Assembly (NCBI GenBank): GCA_030704615.1
Contig: CM060731.1
Coordinates: 77,358,756 to 77,418,755 of the forward strand
From: Takakia lepidozioides
Lineage: Eukaryota > Streptophyta > Takakiopsida > Takakiales > Takakiaceae
Length of the DNA: 60,000 bases
Direction: 5' to 3'
Part shown: in pieces, positions 10,000 to 19,187 of the stretch
Layout: each line of letters begins with the position of its first letter
How positions within the stretch are numbered: the first letter of the stretch is position 1
Made by a program: the position numbers and the translations under genes
Notes under the pieces: model-generated
Seen by the model: only the letters and a program-made list of their open reading frames with translations
The model's database searches: none
Told to the model about the DNA's origin: nothing

Positions 10000-11279
10000 G
10001 GACACCACACCGATCGTGTGGCAGTGTCCGGATGAAGGCATTTGCCTTCTGGACTTGTTTGGCGGGATCAGCACTGGGTTGGCTGTTGTTCTAGTGTACG
10101 AGTACGACGTTACCTGTATGTGGAGAGGGATGAGATTGCACGACGCGTCTCCCTACGCCATGTTGCTCAGTTGGTGCAGCAGTACCCTGAGTTGTTGCCG
10201 GTGTCTACGGTTCATGGATATCAGCAGGCCTTGCTAGCAGACATCTCTTTGCTAGGGGCGCAGGATTTGCAGCGGGTTGGCTCCATTGATTTGGTAGTCG
10301 CAGGTTGGCCCTGCCAAGGGCATTCATCAGCCGGGCATGGCAATGGATTGCGAGACTCGAGGTCGGGTCTGTTTTGGGAGATGGTGCGGGTCTTGCGCCA
10401 CTTACAGCTTCATCAAGCTGTATCTCCAGCATACATCTTGGAGAATGTGCCACTGTTGGGCGATTCTCGGGCCAGGGTGATGGCCAGTGTGCATCAAGTC
10501 CGGTCGTGGCTTGGGTCAGTAGTGTTGTTGGATGCAGCTGTAGTGGGGTCACGGGCTCATCGTCCACGGCTATGGTGGACTAACGTGATGCCACCCGCAC
10601 TGCTTAAGCGTGCATTTGATGGGGTGCAGCAACCAGCACACCTCACAGTTGATAGCATGTTGGACACAAGGAGGCAATCTCAGCGTGTGAGACACGATGA
10701 CCGTCCGCCTTTGGCAGTGGTCAACAAGGTGGGTCGACCACGAGCAGCACTACCTACACTGCTCAACTTCCCAAGATCGCATGTTTTCCGGGATAATGGA
10801 CCGGCCTCCTGTGGGATGGTCAATTGCAGCAGTTACTGGAGCCTAATGCCAATGAGCGAGAGCGGGCTATGGGTTTTTTCACTGGGACCACGGCGGTGCC
10901 TTCTCTTTCTGAGGCATTACGTCGTCAGGTGTTGGGGCAAGCGATGGATCTAAATTGCTTGACCTGGATTCTCAGCTTGGCTATGGCTGAGCAATGTAGA
11001 GTGCGGAGTGCACTTCCCTTGATAGTCTTTCTGCCTACTGAGATGGTACAGGCAGTGAGTGGGGGCAAGCCGGTGAGGACCACGGGGTGTAGACATCCAT
11101 GGCACACGTTGGAGGTGCTCGAGGTTCAGAGGGAGTTGGCAGCCAAGGCGGCTGTGATGGATGAGGTTGGGGATTCTTCTTGGGTTGAGGAGGTCCTCAA
11201 GGATGAGATGATGGGGCAGGATGAGGCCTTGTCATTGACTGAGCAGGCAGGGAGTACTACTCATGAGGTTGCGGCATAG
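10000..11279 (+). pseudogene. Copy A C5-cytosine DNA methyltransferase domain (DNMT3 type)
   Basis: The predicted enzyme transfers a methyl group from S-adenosylmethionine to C5 of cytosine. Motifs in canonical order: I CLLDLFGGISTGL (10049 on); IV GWPCQGHSSAG with catalytic Cys codon 10312-10314; VI LENVP (ENV 10441-10449); VIII SRAHRPRLWWTN (from 10549); IX-X ERERAMGF (from 10855) followed by LRRQVLGQAMDLNCLTWI. Motif VIII and the C-terminal RQxLGxxxxxxxxxxI pattern resemble DNMT3. The unpermuted order argues against plant DRM enzymes, whose motifs are rearranged. No chromodomain, PWWP or ADD is attached within this segment. Copy A has a small deletion near 10090 and a 1-nt deletion near 10800 that shift the frame; copy B has neither. 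It ends at the conserved TAG 11277-11279. Confidence 0.85.
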
Positions 11280-11285
11280 CAACCA
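11277..11285 (+). promoter_or_regulatory. Candidate leaky stop (UAG CAA CCA) between DNMT and RT
   Basis: TAG 11277-11279 is in frame with the methyltransferase upstream and with RT downstream, and no other stop follows before the RT domain. There is no ATG between it and YSDMERSL inside RT, so RT would need readthrough. The next six bases, CAACCA, match CAR-YYA, the context that makes UAG leaky in tobamoviruses. Copy B has the identical TAG CAA CCA at 46298-46290. Confidence 0.6.
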
Positions 11286-12230
11286 CGAGACGCGTCTCCT
11301 ACTTCTAAGTCTGTTGGACTTAAGGTTGCAGTTACGGAGGACAATTGGGAGCCTGACATTGGACCCATTGTCACTGGAGGAGAGAGACGACGTATACGGC
11401 GGTTCCTGAGGGCTTATAGGAATTGCTTTGCCTTCAGTTTGAAGGATTTGGGAGCACTTAAGGGTCAAAAGATTTGTATTGAGTTGGCCACGGACACGCC
11501 AATCTTTCGGAGACCCTATATATACAGTGACATGGAGAGGTCTTTGATTCAGATGAGGACTCAAGATCTCTGGGAGGCTGGTTTGGTGGAGCTCTCTAGT
11601 GGAGAGTATGCTTCAGCCACGGTGATGCCAGCCAAGAAGGAAGTCTATGGCAATTGGACGGAGAGATGTATGTGCGGTGATTACCGACCTGTAAATCCTC
11701 AGACCAAGTCCGATAAGTATGTCATGCCCACACCGGAGGAGACCTTTGATGCCATTGGGCATGCCAAGGTCTTTAGCACTTTAGACTTGCGGTCCGGATA
11801 TCACCAGTTGCCGATCAAGGAGGCGGACAAGCAGAAGACGACATTCTGGGGGATCAATGAGCACGGGAAGGATTGCCTATATCAGTGGCGATTCTTACCA
11901 TTCGGGCTTAAGAACGCTCCTGCAGAATTCCAGAGAGTCATGGATAGGATTCTTGTAGGGGTGGACTTTGCTCGGTGCTATATAGATGACATCATCATCT
12001 TTAGTGCTATGGTGGAGGAGCACGAGAAACACCTTCACGTGGTGTTTGAGCGCTTGAGAGCGCACGGATTGAAATTACATCCGGGGAAGTGCAAGTTCTT
12101 CCACAACTAGATTGAGTATCTGGGCCACATGATATATCCTGGAGGATTGGGGGTTCAGCAGACTAAGGTAGAGGCCATCGCACAGATTCCACGCCCCATG
12201 GATGTGAGCTGAGTTTGAGCTTTCATGGGG
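11280..12230 (+). pseudogene. pol: Copy A reverse transcriptase
   Basis: Copies element RNA to DNA. Visible RT blocks: IRRFLRAYRNCFAFS and IELATDTPIFRRPY upstream, MPAKKEVYG..WRMCGDYR-like block (here RCMCGDYRPVN), FSTLDLRSGYHQLPI (first catalytic Asp), FLPFGLKNAPAEFQRVMD, and the active site CYIDDIIIFS (YIDD codons 11979-11990). LKLHPGKCKFF and EYLGHMI follow. The YIDD variant replaces the FVDD or YLDD common in plant Gypsy elements. Stops at 12108, 12210 and 12216 (CAG to TAG, and CGA to TGA twice relative to copy B) disable it. Confidence 0.85.
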
Positions 12231-13060
12231 TTGGCAAACTACTATAGACGGTTTGTCAAGGGATTTAGTGTTATTTCAATGGCTCTAACCAAGCTGACCA
12301 AGGTAGACCAGGAGTGGCAGTGGGAAGATGAGCAAGAGCAAGCTTTTCAGGATCTCAAGGCGAAGTTGACCTCGGCGCCCATCTTGAGACGACCTATCAG
12401 GGGGCGTCCTTTTCAGCTGCGTACAAATTGGAGCATGTTGGGGTTTGGAGCGGTGCTCACATAGGTGGATGATGAGGGAAGAGAGTTCGTAATGGCTTAT
12501 GCTAGCCGCTCGAACAACGCTGCAGAGTCTAAGTACAGCTCATATGAGGGGGAGTGCTTAGCTGCAGTGTGGGCCGTGGCACACTTCAGGTGCTATCTAT
12601 ACGGCAATCTCTTCATCTTTGTCACGGATCACCAACCAGTCAAGTGGTTGATAGAGTCAGACAAGCTTACAGGGAAGCTTGCACGGTGGGCACTTATACT
12701 CCAGGAGTATGACTTTCAGGTTGTGCATCGACCGGGTTTGGTCAATAGGGATGCGGATGGATTGAGTCGCAATCCATGCACAAGCCAGCAGGATGACACT
12801 AGAGCTCGGTGGCATGGTAAGACGGACGAGGAGATGGTGCCGGGATGGCATGCATCTGCCTTTTTGTGTATCTTGGAATCGGGAGGTCAGGTTGGACCTA
12901 CAACATGGATGACTGTAGACGGAGTGTCTGAGGACCCTGAGGCTAGTGATGAGCCAGGTGGTGCCAGAGATATACATGAGGATTTGGTTGTGTTGGATTA
13001 CCTCCGCACTGGAGACACGACAGCTAGTGTGACTGCCAAGGAGATGGATCGGATCCTGCA
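12231..13060 (+). pseudogene. Copy A RNase H domain and linker
   Basis: Degrades RNA in RNA-DNA hybrids. After the RT connection (ANYYRRFVKGFS) come a Gypsy-type RNase H with FQLRTNWSMLGFGAVL, where copy B keeps Asp (HTDWSMLG) and A has Asn at the first catalytic position. YSSYEGECLAAVWAV (catalytic Glu) and VTDHQPVKWLI (Asp) follow, then VHRPGLVNRDADGLSR (last Asp). TAG 12462-12464 interrupts it (copy B CAG). The acidic linker to the integrase contains EDPEASDEPGGARDIHED in both copies. Confidence 0.8.
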
Positions 13061-14250
13061 ACGAGCCAAGAGATTCAAGTGGGAGGGGATACACCTGCTT
13101 CGAGTATGGGAGGATGGTCGGGTGAGGATCGTGCTTCACCCAACACAGCGTGCACAGTTAGTGCGGCATGCCCATGAGGAGTTGGGGCATTTTGGAGTGC
13201 GACGCACTCATAGTTTACTGCAGGGGCAGTATTGGTGGCGTGGTATGCACACAGAGGTGCAACAGTTCGTGGCTAGGTGCATGGTGTGTGACAGGGTGCG
13301 TGCTTCATTCAACGCCCATACACGACAGTTGCTACCCATCATGGGATTGGACTACAGGTGGAGTCTTGACTTCGTAGGGCCGTTGTCATTGACGATGCAC
13401 CACCACAGATATGTGTTGGTGATGGTGGAGCACTTCTCCAAGTGGATTGAGTTGGTTCCATTGCCTGACAAAACTAGTGAGGGGGCTGCGTATGCATTCC
13501 TGATCGTGTGCTTAGCCGACTTGGTGCTCCAGCTGAGGTACTCACGGACCAAGGGAGAGAGTTCTTGGGGGAGTTTCAGACTTTGTGTGATAAAGCCTTG
13601 ATAGACCACCGTACCACTTCTCGGGATCATCCTAAGGCCGATGGCTTGGCAGAGAGAGTGGTTCAGACAGTGAAGAGGGGTTTGCGCAAGTTTGGCTTGC
13701 AAAAGGGACACCTAGGAGATTGGGATCTTCAGGTACCTTGGTTAGTCATGGGCTACAGGTTCAGCAAGCAAGCATCACTTGCCTTCTTCTCACCATATTT
13801 CCTTCTCTTTGGCCGAGAGCCGGATTTGCCTGCATCTATTCGCAGGGAGGCTGCAGTAGTCCTCAACCTTGATGATCCGGATGTGTGGATACAAGCATGT
13901 GCCCAGCGGGCAGAGTTGTTCAAGAGAGTCATGCCTATGGCTTTTGAGAATCTTGCTATTGCCCAACACCGAGACACATTGAGGTATGCCACTATACGTG
14001 GAGGGGGATATCGGCCAGGTGTTCGGCGTTTCCACCCTGGGAACTATGTGTATCTGCAGCAGACAGCGCCTACGACCTTGGATGTCACAGCAGGACGTGT
14101 GATTCTAAGGGTCAGGGAGGTGTTGCCTTCAGGAGTGTTGATTCTGGAGGGTCATGGCATGGTATGGAAGGACCATGTGCGTAATTGTGCGCCATGTCAC
14201 CTTCCACATGTGGATGGAAGGATAGATCCCACCCTTCCAGTGGTACCTGC
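13061..14250 (+). pseudogene. Copy A integrase (zinc-binding and DDE core)
   Basis: Inserts the cDNA into the genome. An HHCC zinc-binding segment (HEELGHFGVRRTHS..CMVCDRV) is followed by the core with WSLDFVGPL (first Asp), EVLTDQGREFLG (second Asp) and DHPKADGLAERVVQ (Glu). GYRPGVRRFHPGNYVYL and GRVILRVREVLPSGV follow, a C-terminal SH3-like beta region typical of Gypsy integrases. A frameshift near 13505 separates the first and second Asp. Copy B carries one too, near 44150. Confidence 0.85.
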
Positions 14251-14404
14251 AGGGTTGCGTTGCATGCTATGTGGGCATGCTCGTGGTGCCGCCACTATGC
14301 TGGTGTGTGATCGATGCTCAAGAGGTTGGCACATGGGATGCTTGACACCACCTCTTGAGAGGGTTCCTGATGGAGATTGGTTATGTTCATACTGCTTGGG
14401 ATAA
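14251..14404 (+). CDS. Copy A integrase C-terminal PHD finger
   Basis: Zinc-binding histone-tail reader fused to the end of the integrase. Ligands fit C4HC3 exactly: CMLC, 11 residues, CDRC, four residues, H-x2-C (HMGC), 14 residues, CSYC, then a stop at 14402. The MLVCDRCSRGWHMGCL and PPLERVPDGDWLC stretches look like the Mi-2 or KDM5-PHD1 class. The aromatic residue two before the His, used for trimethyl-lysine caging in BPTF-type fingers, is Gly here. Binding to unmodified H3K4 is therefore the likelier guess. It sits where chromoviruses carry a chromodomain, so a role in choosing insertion sites is inferred. Confidence 0.85.
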
Positions 14405-14651
14405 TGGCAGTGGATATGACTAGTGGCAGCTCACAAGACATGGGAGGCCCAGCTCATAGGAGTCAATACCCAAGAGCTCAGGCTCAAGTTCACAGGTTGC
14501 AAGACGATGACTAACGATGGGGCAACTCTTGTACCCGGCCTCTTGATCTATTGAGTTTGAGTGTAGTAGAGACAGTGGTGGAGGACTTAGTGAGGCTATG
14601 GCCACTATCACATCTTGTGGCTACCTGGACTTAGAGGGACCTAAGCGCCAG
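14405..14651 (+). other. Copy A 3' untranslated region, no domain seen
   Basis: Non-coding stretch between the integrase stop and the polypurine tract. It is conserved with 42990-43244 of copy B (for example the AACTTGAGC/GCTCAAGTT block and the CCACTATC block). Nothing else was recognised. Confidence 0.5.
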
Positions 14652-14830
14652 CTAGGGGGGCGATTGTGATGGACTAGTGGCTGCACTAGTGGTGGACTAG
14701 TGGTTGCGCTAGTGGCAGGACTAGCGGTGCACTAGTGGTGGACTAGTTATAGACTAGTGTTCAGTGTGCACATGTGTTGTGTGGTCTTGGACAACAATGT
14801 AGTTGTGTAGCGATATGTATGCACACAACA
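14652..14830 (+). repeat. Polypurine tract and terminal module T3 of copy A
   Basis: AGGGGGG (in GCTAGGGGGGCGAT) is directly followed by TGTGATGGACTAGTGG. The 166-bp module 14665-14830 is dense in ACTAGT and ends GCACACAACA, then the ACTA duplication. The same PPT-module junction is conserved in copy B (42985-42990). Confidence 0.7.
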
Positions 14831-16600
14831 ACTAACCCTTATCTTACAGGTACAACACCCCCTCCACACAGACGTCTCGACCCCCTTCATGCAATAGCTA
14901 GAACAGATACTCACCATCAAACATAAATTAAAAGCTACCATCCATCACCCACCTCACCTCCCCTACACCACAACACCTGTCACCCTCTCTCAGACCAAAC
15001 CAAACAAAGCCTGGAGCATAGCGATTCCCCCCCCCCCCAGATTACACCCACAATACCCCCTCCCCCAATCCCCCTAATCTATCAACAAAACACCACCCCC
15101 AAATATCCCCTCATCAACTCGCACTACACTGACGGTTCCCTCACCCAACCCGATGCGGGCTATGGTATTTATCATGCAGGAACAAGGCAAGGGGTCGCCC
15201 TCCGGCTACCAGGTCCGGCTACCATCCTAAGGGCCAAACTGATGGCCATATATGATGCCCTCCTCCTGCTAGACTCCTTCCCGCCAACATACTTCATCTT
15301 CACAGACAGCCTCACCTCCCTATTTTTGATCCGCAACCATATATCCCGCCCATCTTCCCATCATCATCACCCTGATCGCAATCTCATTACAGCCATTGTT
15401 AACACTGTTATAATTATAAGACACCCAATCCAATTCCTCAAAGTCCGCTCCCACACTGGCATCCAAGGTAATGAGGAAGCGGATCTACTCGCCCAACTTG
15501 GCGCCACTAAACCCAAAGTCTACCCCACGGATGACCCTATCCACATTGCCCACACTCACCCATTCTGGTTTATTCACCCCGTCCCAGACCCCCCTGCACC
15601 CCGACCAATACGTAATCTCTTAGCCACTCTCACCCATGAAGCCAATAAACAAGTTGCTGACTCAATTAGCCATACAAAGGTCCATATTCAAAAATGGACC
15701 AAATCCAAAGTGTTGCACCACAAACTCTCAAACCACTTTTGGCAAACCAAAGCTACCACTGATGCGCAAATCCGTCAAACACTCAAGTTCAGATACGCAC
15801 AATACATGGGTCATCAACGTAAGCATATTTTTTGGCCACGACTCTACCCATCATCATACTGCCCCATGTGCTCAACAACACATCACGAACAGGATACCTG
15901 GCCTCACCTGCTTAGCCGATGCACACACCCGGTTATTCACGGCCTACATATTACCCGACACAACCACGCAGTATGGCACCTGCATAAACTCTTCTCAAAA
16001 CGTGCTGAGACACGTTGGTTCACGCTCATTAATGTTGGTACTTACCAGGGAAGACCACCAGACCACACTGTACCGCCATGGTTGTTACCATGCACATGTA
16101 CCCGATCACCTTGCTCCTGCCCAACTAGACTTTCCCCAGACATACTTATTATCCAAGGTCTACCCACTACTGCCCCAACACCTGCCTCCCCGTCCCCACA
16201 ATTTACTGTCCACTTCATCGAATTTACATTTTGCCACGATAGGTACCCTAGTGACTCCATCCTTGAGAAACGACAAAAATATGCCCCCCTCATCCTGGCA
16301 ATTCGACGACAGGGTTGGGCAATAGGCCCACTCACCGTTGTCACTGCCGGAACAAGGGGCGGCATCCACAACGCCAGCATCAATGATATACATAATAACT
16401 TCAAAATTCCCCACCCCCCCCCCCCATCCATAAATACTTCAAGGAAATCCACCTCACAGCACTCCGATCCCTCACAGCTATCATCACCAACAAACGCCAA
16501 CTCGAGTCTGGTTCTTCTAATGCGCCTCGGGGCCCATAGGCCCTCCACCCCCCCGGCTACCTAGTGTCCCTCATGACACTCTGTCTTTAGTTATATATAT
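14831..16600 (+). mobile_element. LINE 3' part with RNase H domain
   Basis: Continuation of the LINE split by copy A. A C-rich linker leads to an RNase H domain. HYTDGSLTQPDAGYGIY gives the first Asp. RAKLMAIYDALLL has Lys where the catalytic Glu is expected. YFIFTDSLTSLFL gives the second Asp, and KVRSHTGIQGNEEADLLA the last. A C-terminal zinc-like segment CPMCSTTHHEQDTWPHLLSRC follows, typical of the end of LINE ORF2. The frame is open from 15242 to 16564, then a short 3' UTR contains a (TA)n tract at about 16593-16605. It is dead by 5' interruption and the Glu loss. The clade was not resolved. Confidence 0.75.
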
Positions 16601-16679
16601 ATATATGGCCCACCCCCAAAAGGGGGCAGTAGCCGAAAGGTGAAGTGGCTCTTAGTTACGCTGGCTTCGGCCGGAGTTC

Positions 16680-17140
16680 TTCTCTCTCTCTCTCTCTGCC
16701 CCCCTACCCACTTCCCCTTCCCCAGAACTCACTATTCACTTTGTTGAATTCACAAACTGTCATGACCAATACCCAGCCCCCTCCACCTTAGAGAAACGAA
16801 AAAAATCTGCCCCCCTTATCCTTGTTATAACCGCCAGCGTGGTTGGCGCACCGGCCCTTTATCAATCATCACAGCCGGTAGTAGAGGTGGTATTCATACC
16901 GCCAGTATAAACACGTTACACGATAATATTAAAATCCCTATCCCCCCGATCCACAAATGCTTTAAGACCATTCACCTCACTACGCTTCGCTCCCTAACAG
17001 CTATCATGACCAATAAGCGACAACTCGAGTCCAATCCCTCTGCAATACCCTAGGGTACCCTAGATACTGCTATCATATCTACTACTTCCCCTTGGTTACC
17101 CGGTGTCAACTGGACACATGTTTCTTTATAGGACCCACCC
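16680..17140 (+). mobile_element. Second, diverged LINE 3' tail
   Basis: TTCACTTTGTTGAATTCACAAAC and GAGAAACGAAAAAAATCTGCCCCCC correspond to the end of the preceding LINE (about 16200-16290) with many differences and broken frames. It is therefore a separate, 5'-truncated copy lying head to tail. A (CT)n tract lies just before it at 16678-16698. Confidence 0.6.
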
Positions 17141-17442
17141 CTGTCGATCATCTTTTTTTTATTCTAATCAAAACAACATCTTTCATGTATATTAGTATAT
17201 ATTTTATTGAGTTGAGTACAAATTATAGTAGAAAATCTTCAAGAAGTGAAATATAACAATGGTAAAGTTGGAGTAACTATCGGAGCAAGCCGGATGAGAT
17301 AACGGCTTCTTCCTCAAAGAAGATCAACGACATGTTCCAGCAGGATAGGAAAAGGTCTCGCTTTTAGACTGTGAACTGGAATCGGATTTTTAAAAACCCA
17401 TCTCTAGCTACTAGTTTGTCTGACCATGGGAGCCTTGGCAAC
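17141..17442. other. Non-coding gap between LINE tail and LTR
   Basis: AT-rich sequence; no domain, repeat or RNA recognised. Confidence 0.4.
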
Positions 17443-18578
17443 TGTTAGAGGACTGTAGGGGACTTAGACACTTATACGGGATCTGTAGGGTACCCTTAAT
17501 TTTTGCACAGACTGAGACCAACAGGAGCCTTAGGGGTGACAGCAGCGCACTGTAGAAGGGGGTTACACAGCCAACACAGCCCGTTACAGTCGACACAGCC
17601 GACACAGCCGACACAGCCACACAGCCAGTCACAGCCTACACAGCCAACACAGCTAGTCACAGCCGACACAGCCGACACAGCCGACACAGCCAACACAGCT
17701 GACACAGCCCGTCACAGCCGACACAGCCGACACAGCCAACACAGCCGACACAGCCCGTCACAGCCCGTCACAGCAGACACAGCCAACACAGCCGACACAG
17801 CCCGTCACAGCAGACACAGCCGACACAGCCGTCACAGCCCGGCACAGCCACACAGCCAGTCACAGCCCGACACAGCCAAACACAGTCGCACAGCCAGTCA
17901 CAGCCCGTCACAGTTTCACACAGCCAGTCACAGCTTGACACAGCTGTCACGATCATAGGGAACGAAGAGTAGGACAGGGAACGACTGTGGGGAAACAACA
18001 CCTGCGAAGGGAACATGTTAGTTCACAGACGACGGTTAGTGAGGGAAACGGTTAGAACTGCGGATAGGAAGATAAAGGGAAAAACGGGGAATTGAGGGGG
18101 ATCATTATTCGAGGAGGACTTCTTAGTCAGGCTGGAGCGGAGATCGGAAGCAAAAGATGGAGAGCACGGTGAAGGAGGAAAGAGGATTAGTAGATGCTTG
18201 TTATATGCAAAGCTGTAGTGATATTGTAGAGCAGATTAGAGACACAATGGCTTCGGCTTGATACCTGATAAATCATAATCTGATACTTATGCGATACAAT
18301 CACACTGTGTAGAGAGATCTGAGTGAAGCTGTGGATTGAATGAAAGAGTGAAGGAAACCGATAGATTGATGAAGCAAACTGATACTTAATTATCAATGGT
18401 AAGGTAGCTAAGATGAATGCGGAAAGGGAAACAAATAGGAAACACCCCCATGATACACTAGCTGTAGGTCATGACTGATTGTTCTGCGCGGGCTGAGTAC
18501 TTAGAGATTTCCAACTCTTCTATCTTGGAGTTTCCGCCTCGGATAGCGAAGGGATGGGTGAGTAAAAGCTGCGCGACA
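17443..18578 (+). repeat. 5' LTR of element C
   Basis: Begins TGTTAGAGGACTGT and ends GCGCGACA, matching 33837-34856. Directly after it, TTTGGCGACCATACTGGGG (18579 on) resembles a primer-binding site. The central part (17566-17950) is a CACAGCC repeat array. Length differs from the 3' copy (1136 against 1020 bp), mainly in that array and nearby indels. Confidence 0.85.
17566..17950. repeat. CACAGCC minisatellite inside 5' LTR
   Basis: Tandem 9-10-nt units, mostly CACAGCCGA and CACAGCCCGT, over about 385 bp. The same kind of array lies in the 3' LTR, downstream of pol D and at the 5' side of copy B. Confidence 0.85.
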
Positions 18579-19166
18579 TTTGGCGACCATACTGGGGACC
18601 TGGGACATGAACAACCAGATGTGACAGGCATCTGGTGGGATCATGGTGGTTGGACCATTAAAGAATTTGAAGTGAATCAAATTCCCTGTGGAACGAAGGA
18701 AGAAAGATTGTCCAAACGATTCTTTCAAAGGTTCTTGGAATTGCCAGACGGTTGTAAAGAAAATATTCTTAAACGAGTGCATGATGCTGATCCAGAATGG
18801 GGTCTAGAGAAAGGAGTGATAAAGATTTATCAGGTAGCCTGTAGAGGAAGAGCACGTTGGTTACCAACATTGGTTTATGTGATAGCATTGCTATCCATTG
18901 AACGAGTAGAGTTTGAAGGCTGGGAAGAAAGAAAGGTGAATGTTTATACTCATATGCATGAAGAGCTTGTACTGGTAAAGAATTGGATCCCAAAGGATAT
19001 TTTGTGGATCAAACTCACACCAAGAACAGCTTTTCAGACTTGTTTGCCATATGGTTATATGGTAACGGAGACTTCAAGTATAGCCAAGGGTGCATTGAAG
19101 CTTGAAAGAAACCCAGGCATATACGAGAGATATTACAGAAGAGAGTTTTGGTTATTGCCACATTAA
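18579..19166 (+). CDS. ORF upstream of gag in element C, unknown
   Basis: An open frame enters from the LTR end and stops at 19166, 20 bases before the gag ATG. The part after the LTR has about 195 residues. It is rich in W and charged residues (WWDHGGWTIKEFEVNQ, FFQRFLELPDGCKE) with a hydrophobic stretch LVYVIALLSIERVEF. No ATG lies near the start, so it may be spliced or may be an N-terminal Gag portion. I do not recognise the family. Confidence 0.5.
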   Translation, partial: FGDHTGDLGHEQPDVTGIWWDHGGWTIKEFEVNQIPCGTKEERLSKRFFQRFLELPDGCKENILKRVHDADPEWGLEKGVIKIYQVACRGRARWLPTLVYVIALLSIERVEFEGWEERKVNVYTHMHEELVLVKNWIPKDILWIKLTPRTAFQTCLPYGYMVTETSSIAKGALKLERNPGIYERYYRREFWLLPH

Positions 19167-19187
19167 AAGAAATGAAAGACATGGGAC

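Larger units (their letters stand above)
4442..14830 (+). mobile_element. Copy A: Gypsy-type retroelement with DNMT and PHD domains
   Basis: This is a 10,389-bp insertion with TG...CA termini and a 4-bp duplication. Domains in order are leader with intron, Gag, zinc knuckles, protease, cytosine methyltransferase, stop codon, RT, RNase H, integrase, PHD finger, polypurine tract and terminal module. The order RT-RNase H-integrase is Ty3/Gypsy. Comparison with copy B shows that nearly all stops and frameshifts in A are private, so the ancestor had long open frames. The two ends are different (modules T5 and T3), with no long terminal repeat seen. Retroelement-borne DNMTs are known from charophytes and dinoflagellates; the PHD finger and the readthrough-type stop are additional. 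Confidence 0.85.

Noticed and set aside
10205-10567. Minus-strand frame opposite the copy A methyltransferase
   Set aside because: Antisense shadow. The forward frame has all catalytic motifs.
10000-11279. Plant DRM-type methyltransferase
   Set aside because: DRM motifs are permuted (VI-X before I-V). Here they run I to X.
14251-14404. Chromodomain or FYVE finger at the integrase end
   Set aside because: Zinc-ligand spacing is C4HC3 PHD. No chromodomain aromatic triad and no FYVE RR/KHHCR motif.
16042-16548. Minus-strand protein of 168 residues opposite the LINE
   Set aside because: Antisense shadow of the LINE ORF with no domain.
17503-17958. Protein of HSQHSQ/TADTAD repeats
   Set aside because: It is a translation of the CACAGCC array in the LTR.
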